DNA from: CAZLHO01 sp964559455
GTDB taxonomy: Bacteria; Krumholzibacteriota; Krumholzibacteriia; LZORAL124-64-63
DNA length: 29,283 nt
Reading direction: 5' to 3'
NCBI GenBank assembly: GCA_964559455.1
Contig: CAZLHO010000038.1
Span: 1 to 29,283, forward strand
The translations under genes were made by a program, and so were the position numbers. Below the pieces are notes generated by a model. That model was not told the origin of the DNA and did not search any database. It saw only the letters and a list, made by a program, of their open reading frames with translations. Positions 22,201 to 29,033 of the stretch are shown piece after piece; within the stretch, counting starts at the first letter, position 1, and every line of letters starts with the position of its first letter.

Positions 22201-24468
22201 CTACCGGATCAACGTCATCTTTTCGACCTGCATCACGTCGTCGCCGGCGCTCAGCTGGACGAAGTAGACGCCGCTGGCCACGGGCAGGCCGTCCGCGTCG
22301 TCGCCCCGCCAGCGGTAGACGTGGGTCCGGGCCGGCAGCACCTCGTCGACGAGCGTCCGCACGCGATGGCCGCGGATGTCGAAGACGATCAGCTGCGCCC
22401 GGGTCTCCCGCAGCAGTTCGAAGGCGATCTCGGTCTGGGGGTTGAAGGGGTTCGGCGCGATCGAGACGATGCGCGCGGTGGTCAGCCACGGCACGCCGCC
22501 GCCCACGCCGGTGATCGTCGCGTAGGGGGTCGGCTCGTGCGGCGCGCAGGCCGACACGACCAGCTTCGAGAAGCAGACCTGACCGTAGACGCTCCAGCTC
22601 GACCAGGTGGGCTCGGTCGAGACGAACTCCACCACCTGGCGTCCGACGGCGTCGACGGCGAGGCTGGTCTTGAACCACATCTCCTGGGTCTGGTCGTCGC
22701 CGGGATAGCTGTAGAACGGCGTCGCGGGCCGGCTGCCGCCCACGGGGTAGATGTAGAGGTCGAAGGCGTCCTTCGCGAGCCCGTCGAGGTGGTACAGCGT
22801 CAGGCACTTCGTGCCGACGGCGCAGTAGCCGAAGTCCATCTCGAGCGAGGCCTGGACGTCGTTGTCCTCGGGAGCGTAGATCGCGCGGCACTGGTCGACG
22901 CCGCCGTAGCTGCCGCCCGAGGTCAGGGGCTCGATCGGGCCCCAGTCCGCCAGGGCGTGGCCGGCCTCGCTGCCCGTGTCGCCGATGATCACGACGTCCA
23001 TCACCGGGCTGTAGGTCTTCAGCGTGATCTCGTTGAAGCACATCTGCCCGTAGGTGGCCCAGCTGGCCCACTGGGGCTGCGTCGAGACGAACTTCAGGGT
23101 CTGCGGGCCCGTGCCCGTGACGATGACGCTCGACTTCAGCCAGACCTCGGCGGTGGAGTCGTCGCCCGGATAGGTGAAGATCAGTTGGGCCGCGCCGGGA
23201 TCGCCGACCGGGTACTGGTAGACCTCGAAGGAGTCCTTGGTCATGCCGTCGAGGTGCTCCATGACCAGGCACTTCGAGCCCTCGCAGCAGCCGAAGTCGA
23301 AGTCCAGGGTCGCCCAGTCGTCGTTGTCGGAGGAGGACCAGACGGCGCGGCAGTCGTCGATGCCGCCGTAGTTGCCGCCGGAGGCGGCCGGCTCGATCGG
23401 GCCCCAGCCGACCGGGTTGTATCCGGCCTCGCTGGCGGGCTTGCCGATGTCCACGGCGCCCAGCACCGGCGGGCACTCGTCGACCCTGATGAAGTCGATG
23501 CAGATCTGGCCGTAGGTCAGCCAGCTGCTCCAGATGGGCTCGGTCGAGACGAACTTCAGGGTCTGCTTGCCCGTGGCGTTCACCAGCAGGCTCTTCTGCA
23601 GCCAGATCTCGCTGGTCTGCGCGTCGCCGGCGTAGCTGTAGAGCAGCGTGGCGCTCGAGGCCAAGCCCTGCGGGTAGATGTAGAGGTCGAAGGCGTCGAC
23701 GGCGATGCCCTCGAGATGCGCGAAGGTCAGGCACTTGGCGACCATGGGGTCGTCGCCGAAGTCCATGTCGATCGTCGCCCAGTCGTTCATGTCCTCGGGC
23801 GCGTAGACGGCGCGGCAGTCGTCGATGCCGCCGTAGTTGCCCCCGGAGGTCGCCGGCTCGATCGGACCCCAGCCGTCCATGCCGTGGCCGCTCTCCGAGG
23901 TCGCGTCGCCCACGTCGACCTCGTCCAGCGTGGTGCAGTCGGCCGGGCATTCCTCGACCTTCAGGATGTCGAAGCACATCTGGCCGTAGGTGGCCCAGCT
24001 GGCCCACTGCGGCGCGGTCGAGACGAACTTGACCGTCTGCACGCCCGAGGTGCAGACCGGGATCGTGGTCTCGTACCAGATCTCGGTCGTCAGGTCGTCG
24101 CCGGCGTAGGCGTAGACCATGACGCCGCCGACCCAGACCTCGAACGAATCCTTGGTCAGGCCGTCCAGGTGTTTGAAGGTGAAGTACTTGCAGGCTGCGG
24201 GGTTGTCGCCGAAGTCCAGGGCGATGGTCGCCTGGACGTCGCCGTCCTCGGGCGCGTAGACGGCGCGGCAGTCGGCGATGCCGCCGTAGTTGCCGCCCGA
24301 GGTCGCCGGCTCGATCGGGCCCCAGCCCGCCATGGCGTGGCCGGATTCCGAAGCGGTGTTGCCGATGTCGACGAGGTCGAGCGTGGTGCAGTCCGCCAGC
24401 GCGGCCGTGGTCGCGCCGAGCAGACCGATGATGGTGAGGATGCAGGCCAGGAACACATGAGCCTTCAT
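22201..24468 (-). CDS. Secreted protein with four tandem SExGH modules and a FlgD-like C-terminal domain
   Basis: A 755-residue protein. Signal peptide 1-26. Four consecutive copies of the module follow at about 27-176, 176-334, 334-488 and 489-643. Each has S-E-x-G-[HY], W-G-P-I-E-P, S-G-G-x-Y-G-G or A-S-G-G-N-Y-G-G, [DQ]-C-R-A-[VI]-[YW], H-L-[DE]-G, and Y-G-Q-x-C-[FI] near the end. Cysteines recur at the C-R, K-C-L and Q-x-C positions, and copies 1 and 2 are followed by a further E-C-P. Residues 660-755 are a FlgD-Ig/T9SS-like domain (A-P-N-P-F-N-P-Q-T … K-M-T-L-I-R). GGAGG lies 9 nt before ATG. The four copies suggest avid binding to a repeated ligand (inference). No enzyme motif seen. Transcribed alone, convergent with the gene ending at 22120. 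Confidence 0.9.
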   Translation of the reverse strand: MKAHVFLACILTIIGLLGATTAALADCTTLDLVDIGNTASESGHAMAGWGPIEPATSGGNYGGIADCRAVYAPEDGDVQATIALDFGDNPAACKYFTFKHLDGLTKDSFEVWVGGVMVYAYAGDDLTTEIWYETTIPVCTSGVQTVKFVSTAPQWASWATYGQMCFDILKVEECPADCTTLDEVDVGDATSESGHGMDGWGPIEPATSGGNYGGIDDCRAVYAPEDMNDWATIDMDFGDDPMVAKCLTFAHLEGIAVDAFDLYIYPQGLASSATLLYSYAGDAQTSEIWLQKSLLVNATGKQTLKFVSTEPIWSSWLTYGQICIDFIRVDECPPVLGAVDIGKPASEAGYNPVGWGPIEPAASGGNYGGIDDCRAVWSSSDNDDWATLDFDFGCCEGSKCLVMEHLDGMTKDSFEVYQYPVGDPGAAQLIFTYPGDDSTAEVWLKSSVIVTGTGPQTLKFVSTQPQWASWATYGQMCFNEITLKTYSPVMDVVIIGDTGSEAGHALADWGPIEPLTSGGSYGGVDQCRAIYAPEDNDVQASLEMDFGYCAVGTKCLTLYHLDGLAKDAFDLYIYPVGGSRPATPFYSYPGDDQTQEMWFKTSLAVDAVGRQVVEFVSTEPTWSSWSVYGQVCFSKLVVSACAPHEPTPYATITGVGGGVPWLTTARIVSIAPNPFNPQTEIAFELLRETRAQLIVFDIRGHRVRTLVDEVLPARTHVYRWRGDDADGLPVASGVYFVQLSAGDDVMQVEKMTLIR
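22550..24390 (-). repeat. Four tandem copies of the SExGH-module coding unit
   Basis: Copies of about 450-475 bp at roughly 24390-23940, 23938-23462, 23461-23000 and 22999-22550. DNA phrases such as GGGCCCCAG and CGGCAGTCGTCGATGCCGCC recur at equivalent positions, showing tandem duplication within the gene. Confidence 0.8.
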
Positions 24469-24804
24469 GCTTGGGAACCTCCAACGGCGAGTATGGTCGC
24501 CGCGCCGGAGGTCGCGGAAGGTGGGCGAGCGGGCCTACCGCGGCGCCGCCGGATGCGGACAGGGGAACGACGCGACCCGCCGGACGGATCATGACGCCGT
24601 CTAGAGCTCCGTTGGATGGACCTTGGGGATGGGGAGACCGAGGTGCGGCCGCAGGGTGTGGTCCTCAAGGGGGCGAAAACCGAAAACTTCGCCGCGCTGC
24701 TCCAATTCTGAGCGAGTCATCCCTGGAAACCGCAGAGGAGCATACGTCAAATCGCGTGCGGGAGGCAAGGGCAAAGTGGGGCCGGCCCAGGCGGCGCTCG
24801 GCGC
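24469..24804. other. Gene-free region upstream of the four-module gene
   Basis: 336 bp between the ATG at 24468 and the decayed fragment at 24805. It should hold the minus promoter, but I see no convincing -35/-10 pair (a TTGACG at 24751-24746 lacks a good -10). A small stem GGCGAA…TTCGCC lies near 24672-24693. No gene is supported. Confidence 0.5.
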
Positions 24805-25002
24805 TCAGCGGTACAGGGACTTGATCCGCCCCCAGTTGGGGTCGACGGCCGGCACGCCGGCCGCGAAATCCAGCTCCAACCGCGTCGCGTCGAGGTGCAG
24901 CCCCGTCCACCAGTACCAGCAGCCCATGTGCAGGTAGTCGCAGGGCGTGAGGCCGGCGTCGCGTGCTCGCCGCCGGGGTCGATGGTGGCGCGCAGCGTTC
25001 AC
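24805..25002 (-). pseudogene. Decayed 3' fragment of a secreted protein with WGxIK-type C-terminal tail
   Basis: The reading frame from GTG at 25002 has no SD and no signal peptide, and begins with a basic stretch (N-A-A-R-H-H-R-P-R-R-R-A-R) unlike a real N-terminus. Near 24990-24955 another frame looks coding instead (L-R-A-T-I-D-P-G-G-E-H-A-T-P-A, strongly GC in third positions), after which the first frame takes over (C-D-Y-L-H-M-G-C-W-Y-W-W-T-G). This indicates a frameshift in an already 5'-truncated gene. The end D-P-N-W-G-R-I-K-S-L-Y-R is the short C-terminal tail seen in four intact secreted proteins of the window. It lies 56 bp from the 3' end of tRNA-Glu, a usual place for insertion and deletion scars. 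It could instead be a small real gene, but I doubt it. Confidence 0.55.
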
Positions 25003-25058
25003 CGCGATGATACCACGAGTGGGGGGCTTTGAACGGAAATTCGCAAATACGATGGGAG

Positions 25059-25134
<76 letters not shown>

Positions 25135-25157
25135 GCCTGAGTCGGTCGGAGAGCGGA

Positions 25158-25186
25158 AATCTATTCGCAGGGGCGGGATCTGTCAA
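25158..25186 (-). promoter_or_regulatory. Promoter of tRNA-Glu
   Basis: Reverse strand: TTGACA (25186-25181), 17 nt, TAGATT (25163-25158). Boxes and spacing are identical to the XRE promoter at 2280-2308. The start falls about 17 nt before the mature tRNA. Confidence 0.75.
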
Positions 25187-25189
25187 CTT

Positions 25190-25234
25190 CGCGGGGCCGG
25201 CGTCCATCCCGATGGGACGCCGGCCCCGCGTTTT
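25190..25234 (+). terminator. Long hairpin after the dipeptidase gene; U-tract lies on the plus side
   Basis: CGCGGGGCCGGCGTCC (25190-25205) and GGACGCCGGCCCCGCG (25215-25230) form a 16-bp stem with a 9-nt loop. TTTT (25231-25234) follows only on the plus strand. Yet the only nearby transcripts are minus-strand (dipeptidase ending at 25249, then tRNA-Glu), so for them it is a U-less hairpin. Confidence 0.6.
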
Positions 25235-25248
25235 CTCCGTCCCCGGGC

Positions 25249-26622
25249 TCAGTCGACCAGCGCCGCCTCGGCGAAGAGGTGCACCGAGGTCTTGATCCCG
25301 TTGAAGAAGTTCACCAGGTGGAACTTCTCGTTGGGGGAGTGGATGTTGTCGTTGGGCAGGCCGTAGCCCAGCAGCAGCACCGGCGCCTTCAGGCAGTCCT
25401 GGAAGGTGCCCACGATCGGGATCGAGCCGCCCTCGCGGATGAAGACCGGCTTCTTGCCGAAGCCCTTCTCCATCGCCCGCATCCCTGCCTGCATCATCGC
25501 CGAATCCCGCGGCACCAGCACCGACTTCGCCCCGTGCAGCGCCTCGACCTTCACGGTCACGCCCTCCGGCGCGATCTCCTCGACGTACTCCTTGAAGAGT
25601 TCGGCGATCTTGTCGGGATCCTGGTCGGGCACCAGCCGCATGCTGACCTTGGCGCCGGCCTTGGCCGGGATGATCGTCTTGGCGCCTTCGCCCTGGTAGC
25701 CGCTCCACAGGCCGTTGACGTCGCAGGTCGGGCGGCCCCACATCCGCTCCAGGGTGGTGTAGCCCTCCTCGCCGAAGGGCTCCGGGGCGCCGGTGTCGCG
25801 TTTGAGCACCTCGTCGCTGTACTGCAGCGAGGCGAAGGCCTCGCGCTCGGCCGCGTCCAGGTCGCGCACGTCGTCGTAGAAGCCCGGGATCAGCACCTTG
25901 CCGTTCTCGTCCTTCAGCCAGGCCACGATCTCGCAGATCGCGTTGCCGGGGTTCTGCACCGTGCCGCCGTAGCTGCCGCTGTGCAGGTCGGCGCCGGGGC
26001 CGTCGACCCGGATCTCCATGAAGGCCAGGCCCTTCAGGCTGTAGCAGATCGCCGGGGTGTCCTCGTCGTAGAGGCTGGTGTCGCTGATGATCACCGCGTC
26101 GCAGGCCAGCTTCTCGGGGTTCTGCTCGGTGTAGCGGTAGACGCTCTCGCCGCCGGCCTCCTCCTCGCCCTCGACGATGAACTTCAGGTTCACCGGCAGC
26201 TCGGCGCCGGTCTTCACGTAGGCCTCCAGCGCCTTGACGTGGCAGTAGAGCTGGCCCTTGTCGTCGCTGCCGCCCCGGGCCCAGATGATGCCGTCCTCGA
26301 CGCGCGGTTCGAAGGGCGGCGTCTTCCACAGCTCCAGGGGGTCGGCGGGCTGCACGTCGTAGTGGCCGTAGATCAGCAGCGTCTTGCGGTCGGGACGCTG
26401 CTCGGTCTCGGCGTAGACCAGGGGGTTGCCCTCGGTCTCGACGATCTCGACGGCCAGGCCCAGCGCGCGCAGCTCGTCGGCCAGGAAGCCGGCGGCGCGC
26501 ACGACGTCGTCCTTGTGTTCGGCCATGGCGCTGATGCTGGGGATGCGCAGCCAATCGCAGAGCTGCTCCACGTGACGGTCGCGATGGGCGTCGAGATGGG
26601 CCTGGATGCGGTCGAGAGACAT
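25249..26622 (-). CDS. M20-family metallopeptidase (dipeptidase)
   Basis: 457 residues from ATG at 26622, with AAGGAGG 4 nt upstream; the longer frame to 26910 would cross the divergent histone promoter and gene. M20 di-zinc site: G-H-Y-D-V-Q-P (His87, Asp89), G-G-S-D-D-K-G (Asp120), E-G-E-E-E-A-G-G (Glu154 as general base, Glu155 as ligand), I-S-D-T (Asp181) and N-I-H-S-P-N-E (His428). The inserted dimerisation domain covers about 197-350, with L-H-S-G-S-Y-G-G before it. The family hydrolyses dipeptides or related N-acyl amino acids in the cytoplasm; there is no signal peptide. Length and motifs resemble the carnosinase/CNDP-like dipeptidases. All key residues are present. Confidence 0.94.
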   Translation of the reverse strand: MSLDRIQAHLDAHRDRHVEQLCDWLRIPSISAMAEHKDDVVRAAGFLADELRALGLAVEIVETEGNPLVYAETEQRPDRKTLLIYGHYDVQPADPLELWKTPPFEPRVEDGIIWARGGSDDKGQLYCHVKALEAYVKTGAELPVNLKFIVEGEEEAGGESVYRYTEQNPEKLACDAVIISDTSLYDEDTPAICYSLKGLAFMEIRVDGPGADLHSGSYGGTVQNPGNAICEIVAWLKDENGKVLIPGFYDDVRDLDAAEREAFASLQYSDEVLKRDTGAPEPFGEEGYTTLERMWGRPTCDVNGLWSGYQGEGAKTIIPAKAGAKVSMRLVPDQDPDKIAELFKEYVEEIAPEGVTVKVEALHGAKSVLVPRDSAMMQAGMRAMEKGFGKKPVFIREGGSIPIVGTFQDCLKAPVLLLGYGLPNDNIHSPNEKFHLVNFFNGIKTSVHLFAEAALVD

Positions 26623-26680
26623 GGGTCCTCCTTGGCTCGGAATCTGCGATCGGCGGGGCGGCGCGGGTTTTCCGGGGGCA

Positions 26681-26709
26681 AACTTACGCTTGACGCCCGG
26701 GCGTGTCGA
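26681..26709 (-). promoter_or_regulatory. Weak candidate promoter for the dipeptidase
   Basis: Reverse strand: TCGACA (26709-26704), 17 nt, TAAGTT (26686-26681). The -35 box is 5/6 and the -10 box only 3/6. It gives a leader of about 50 nt. Confidence 0.3.
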
Positions 26710-26775
26710 GGCGATTGTGTCTGCGCCGCTGCGGAAGGACCCGCGGGGTTCGAAGCGGCGAAATCCGGATTCTCG

Positions 26776-26805
26776 TTGACAGGAGCGCGCGTATTCGCGG
26801 ATGAT
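26776..26805 (+). promoter_or_regulatory. Promoter for the histone-fold gene
   Basis: TTGACA (26776-26781), 18 nt, GATGAT (26800-26805). The -35 is a perfect match and the -10 is 4/6. The start near 26812 gives a leader of about 43 nt with AGGAGG before the ATG at 26855. Confidence 0.6.
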
Positions 26806-26854
26806 GCCCCTGTTCGACTCGTCCTGATTCACCCTTTTCCCGCCAGGAGGATCC

Positions 26855-27025
26855 ATGGCCGACATGATTATCAGCAAGACCAAGACCAAGGAAGCCGTGA
26901 CCAAGTGCAACGTCTCCGGCGAGTTCTACGGCGCCCTGGACGTCAAGGTCCGCGAGCTGATCAAGATCGCCGAGAAGCGCGCTCTGGAGAACGGCCGCAA
27001 GACCGTTCGTCCCTGCGACCTGTAG
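26855..27025 (+). CDS. Bacterial histone-fold protein (Bd0055/HBb-like, alpha3-truncated)
   Basis: A 56-residue protein on an excellent SD (AGGAGG, 4 nt before ATG). It reads as one histone fold: helix 1 about 7-18, loop 1 at N-V-S, long helix 2 about 22-47 (E-F-Y-G-A-L-D-V-K-V-R-E-L-I-K-I-A-E-K-R), then loop 2 with G-R-K-T-V-R-P-C-D-L at the very end. The R-K-T triplet (48-50) and the Arg48/Asp55 pair, seven residues apart, match the loop-2 DNA contact and R-D clamp of archaeal histones such as HMfB. Helix 3 is essentially missing, as in the short bacterial histones exemplified by Bd0055 of Bdellovibrio. It would be a dimeric DNA-binding nucleoid protein (known for the family, inferred here). 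Own promoter, divergent from the dipeptidase; monocistronic. Confidence 0.85.
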   Translation: MADMIISKTKTKEAVTKCNVSGEFYGALDVKVRELIKIAEKRALENGRKTVRPCDL

Positions 27026-27073
27026 CCTCGACCCCGCGGCGGTACTCGTCGCGGCGTTCGTGCCACGAGTTCC

Positions 27074-27100
27074 GGCGGAGGCCCTGACGGGGTCTCCGCC
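27074..27100 (+). terminator. Likely terminator of the histone gene
   Basis: GGCGGAG (27074-27080) pairs with CTCCGCC (27094-27100), extended inward by G-U and CCC/GGG. It is followed by GTCTTCGTATT, a weak U-rich tail. It starts 49 bp after the stop. Confidence 0.45.
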
Positions 27101-27139
27101 GTCTTCGTATTCCACAGAATGCGCGGCATCTATAACCGG

Positions 27140-27169
27140 TTGCATCCCTGATAGGGTCTGTGCTATGGT
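27140..27169 (+). promoter_or_regulatory. Promoter for the secreted paralogue pair
   Basis: TTGCAT (27140-27145), 18 nt, then TGC-TATGGT, an extended -10 (hexamer 27164-27169). The start near 27176 leaves a leader of about 175 nt. Confidence 0.5.
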
Positions 27170-27351
27170 GGCGCGGCTGGGGGAGCGTGGGGGCCGCCCG
27201 GACCTTTGTGTCGGGCCCCCGAGTCGATTCTCTCGAGGGGGCCATCGCCCTTCCCCTCCTGTTTGGATACTCGTCCGATATCGCCAGTGTACTCGCCGTA
27301 CCTGACTGCCCTTCGCCCCGCGGGGGACGGGCCCGGGCTAGGAGGACGCCG
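27170..27351 (+). other. GC-rich structured leader of the secreted paralogue pair
   Basis: The 326-bp gap 27026-27351 holds no gene. Its second half is a leader with a 7-bp stem GGGGGCC (27189-27195)/GGCCCCC (27214-27220) and several shorter dyads. No known riboswitch consensus was recognised. AGGAGG lies just before the ATG at 27352. Confidence 0.4.
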
Positions 27352-28068
27352 ATGAAATCTATCTATCGCTTCGGGCTGATCGTGACGGTGATGTTGGCCG
27401 TACCCTGCGCAGCGTTTGCGCAGGGGGACCTGGCCATGCTGGACACGATCGGCTTCATGTTCGAGTCCGACAACACGCCGGGGGTGCAGGGCTTCCCGCC
27501 CAGCGTCGCCGGCGACGTGCTGGCCGGGGTCGGCTTCATCGACGGGGTCAGCGACCCCACGCTCTGGGGCGTCGACTTCGCCACCTACGAGTACACGTGG
27601 GTCATCTCCGGCCTGGTCGCGTCCACCCCGATCAACATCGGCGGCGGCAGCGTCCGCATCTTCTACACCGGCGGCACGCTCGACGTGATCGCCGACGAGT
27701 TGCTGCTGCCGGGCTACACCATGCCCGACTACGGCACCGACCCCCCGCTGAACGGGCCGATCGGCTTCGGCGACGGCCACGTCTACCTGCACGGGGTCTT
27801 CACCAACTTCGCGATGGACTACAACGCCGACTCGATGACCGGCAGCTTCCAGGGGCAGTTGCAGTTCGAGCTGGGCGGGCATTTCCAGCCCTTCGGCTAC
27901 GAGCAGCTGGAGCACCCCGAGGGCTACACGTTGGCCGGCGTCGTCGGCCCCGCCACGACCATCATCCCCGAGGGCTACGACCTCGAGGCGGACGGTCATA
28001 TCTGGTTCAATCCCGCGATCCCCGACGCCGATTCGTCCTGGGGCTCCGTGAAGAACCTTTACCGCTGA
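27352..28068 (+). CDS. Small secreted protein with WGxVK-type tail, first of a tandem pair
   Basis: 238 residues; GGAGG 7 nt before ATG at 27352. Signal peptide 1-24 (M-L-A-V-P-C-A-A-F-A-Q). The mature part is predicted beta-rich: Y-E-Y-T-W-V-I-S-G-L near residue 80, G-G-S-V-R-I-F-Y-T-G-G-T-L-D-V-I, then F-G-D-G-H-V-Y-L-H-G-V-F and M-T-G-S-F-Q-G-Q-L-Q-F. It ends S-S-W-G-S-V-K-N-L-Y-R. The order of elements and the tail match the next gene, so the two are diverged tandem paralogues. No Pfam-type domain recognised and no enzyme motif. Likely secreted or surface-attached. Cotranscribed with the next gene (23-bp gap). Confidence 0.87.
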   Translation: MKSIYRFGLIVTVMLAVPCAAFAQGDLAMLDTIGFMFESDNTPGVQGFPPSVAGDVLAGVGFIDGVSDPTLWGVDFATYEYTWVISGLVASTPINIGGGSVRIFYTGGTLDVIADELLLPGYTMPDYGTDPPLNGPIGFGDGHVYLHGVFTNFAMDYNADSMTGSFQGQLQFELGGHFQPFGYEQLEHPEGYTLAGVVGPATTIIPEGYDLEADGHIWFNPAIPDADSSWGSVKNLYR

Positions 28069-28091
28069 GCTGTGCGGGAGGAGGTCATCCG

Positions 28092-28817
28092 ATGATGCAT
28101 TCCAGAAAGTACAAGAACCTGACCCGCGCGGCGCTCGTGCTCGTCGTCCTCTTCGGGATGGCGTTGCCGGCGGTGGCCCAGGTCGAAGTCACCTTCGAGG
28201 GCTACGCCAAGTACGCCGTCCCGTTCGGCGGGGGGATCGACGCCGTGGGCGCGGTGATGGATGTCTACGGCTACTCGAATCCGCCGACGACCCTGCCGAC
28301 GCCGGTGGACATGGACTACGTCGCCAACCAGTACACCGTCCATGTCAGCGAGATGACGGTCGCGACCTACGAGGAGTACAACCTCGCCGGCCTGCACAAG
28401 GTCGTGACCTTCAACGGCGGTGTCCTGCGCATCTACCAGGACGCCAAGGCCGGCGGCACGGCGGCGGACTTCGCGAACCCGGCCACCTTCACCGACGGCA
28501 CGCTGCTGCTCGAGGGCAACGTGGCCGACGGCTGGGTGATGGATCTTTCCGATCCCTTCGGGATGGGCGGCTTCTCGGGCGCCGGCTCCGGCTACCTGGA
28601 CTTCGTCGGCGGCGCCGGCCTGACCGAGATGAACAACCTGGGCGGCCCCGACTACCTGACGAAGTGGACCTTCGCGGGCACCGGGATCAGCGATCCCACC
28701 TTCTTCGTGTCCGTGCCCGACGGCTACCAGAGGATCTTCGGGATCAAGCTCTTCTACCCCGGGCTCGTGCCGACCGACGAGGGCTCGTGGGGAGAGGTCA
28801 AGAACCTGTACCGTTGA
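28092..28817 (+). CDS. Small secreted protein with WGxVK-type tail, second of a tandem pair
   Basis: 241 residues from the first of two adjacent ATGs, with GGGAGGAGG about 7 nt upstream. Signal peptide about 1-29 (A-L-V-L-V-V-L-F-G-M-A-L-P-A-V-A-Q). The beta-rich body has N-Q-Y-T-V-H-V-S-E-M, F-N-G-G-V-L-R-I-Y-Q-D, F-T-D-G-T-L-L-L-E-G and G-G-F-S-G-A-G-S-G-Y-L-D-F, in the same order as the preceding paralogue, and also I-P-E-G-Y / V-P-D-G-Y near the end. It closes E-G-S-W-G-E-V-K-N-L-Y-R, sharing V-K-N-L-Y-R exactly with its partner although the bodies are much less alike. Function unknown. A strong intrinsic terminator follows. Confidence 0.87.
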   Translation: MMHSRKYKNLTRAALVLVVLFGMALPAVAQVEVTFEGYAKYAVPFGGGIDAVGAVMDVYGYSNPPTTLPTPVDMDYVANQYTVHVSEMTVATYEEYNLAGLHKVVTFNGGVLRIYQDAKAGGTAADFANPATFTDGTLLLEGNVADGWVMDLSDPFGMGGFSGAGSGYLDFVGGAGLTEMNNLGGPDYLTKWTFAGTGISDPTFFVSVPDGYQRIFGIKLFYPGLVPTDEGSWGEVKNLYR

Positions 28818-28835
28818 ATCGACGGCGACGACGAC

Positions 28836-28863
28836 GGGGGCCCTGCGGGGCCCCCTTTTTTTT
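28836..28863 (+). terminator. Intrinsic terminator of the secreted paralogue pair
   Basis: GGGGGCCC (28836-28843), loop TGCG, GGGCCCCC (28848-28855), then eight Ts (28856-28863), 19 bp after the stop. This is the only textbook terminator in the window. Confidence 0.93.
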
Positions 28864-29033
28864 GTCCGCCGGCGCGTCCCCGCGGGGCGCCGGTCTGCGC
28901 CGGGGGCGTCGACGCCGGGCGACGGCGCCCCGGACCGCTGTCGCGACGGGCCCGCCGCGCGGCCCTTCCCGGTCCGGGCCCGTCCCTTGCTGATCCTCTC
29001 CGGGGCGGCGTGTCGCCGGCCCGGGGGAGGGCC

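Noticed and set aside
22550..24390. Regularly spaced repeats that might suggest a CRISPR-like array
   Set aside because: The repeat unit is about 450-475 bp, in frame, and encodes a protein module; it is an intragenic tandem duplication.
20903..24592. Open frame of 1229 codons on the minus strand
   Set aside because: It runs antisense through the plus gene 20975-22120 and in a wrong frame through the 22201-24468 gene; both real genes have recognisable modules.
25190..25234. Evidence for an unannotated plus-strand gene ending at the T-tailed hairpin
   Set aside because: No plus-strand ORF or RNA with supporting features lies between 22121 and 25190, so the T-run is more likely incidental.
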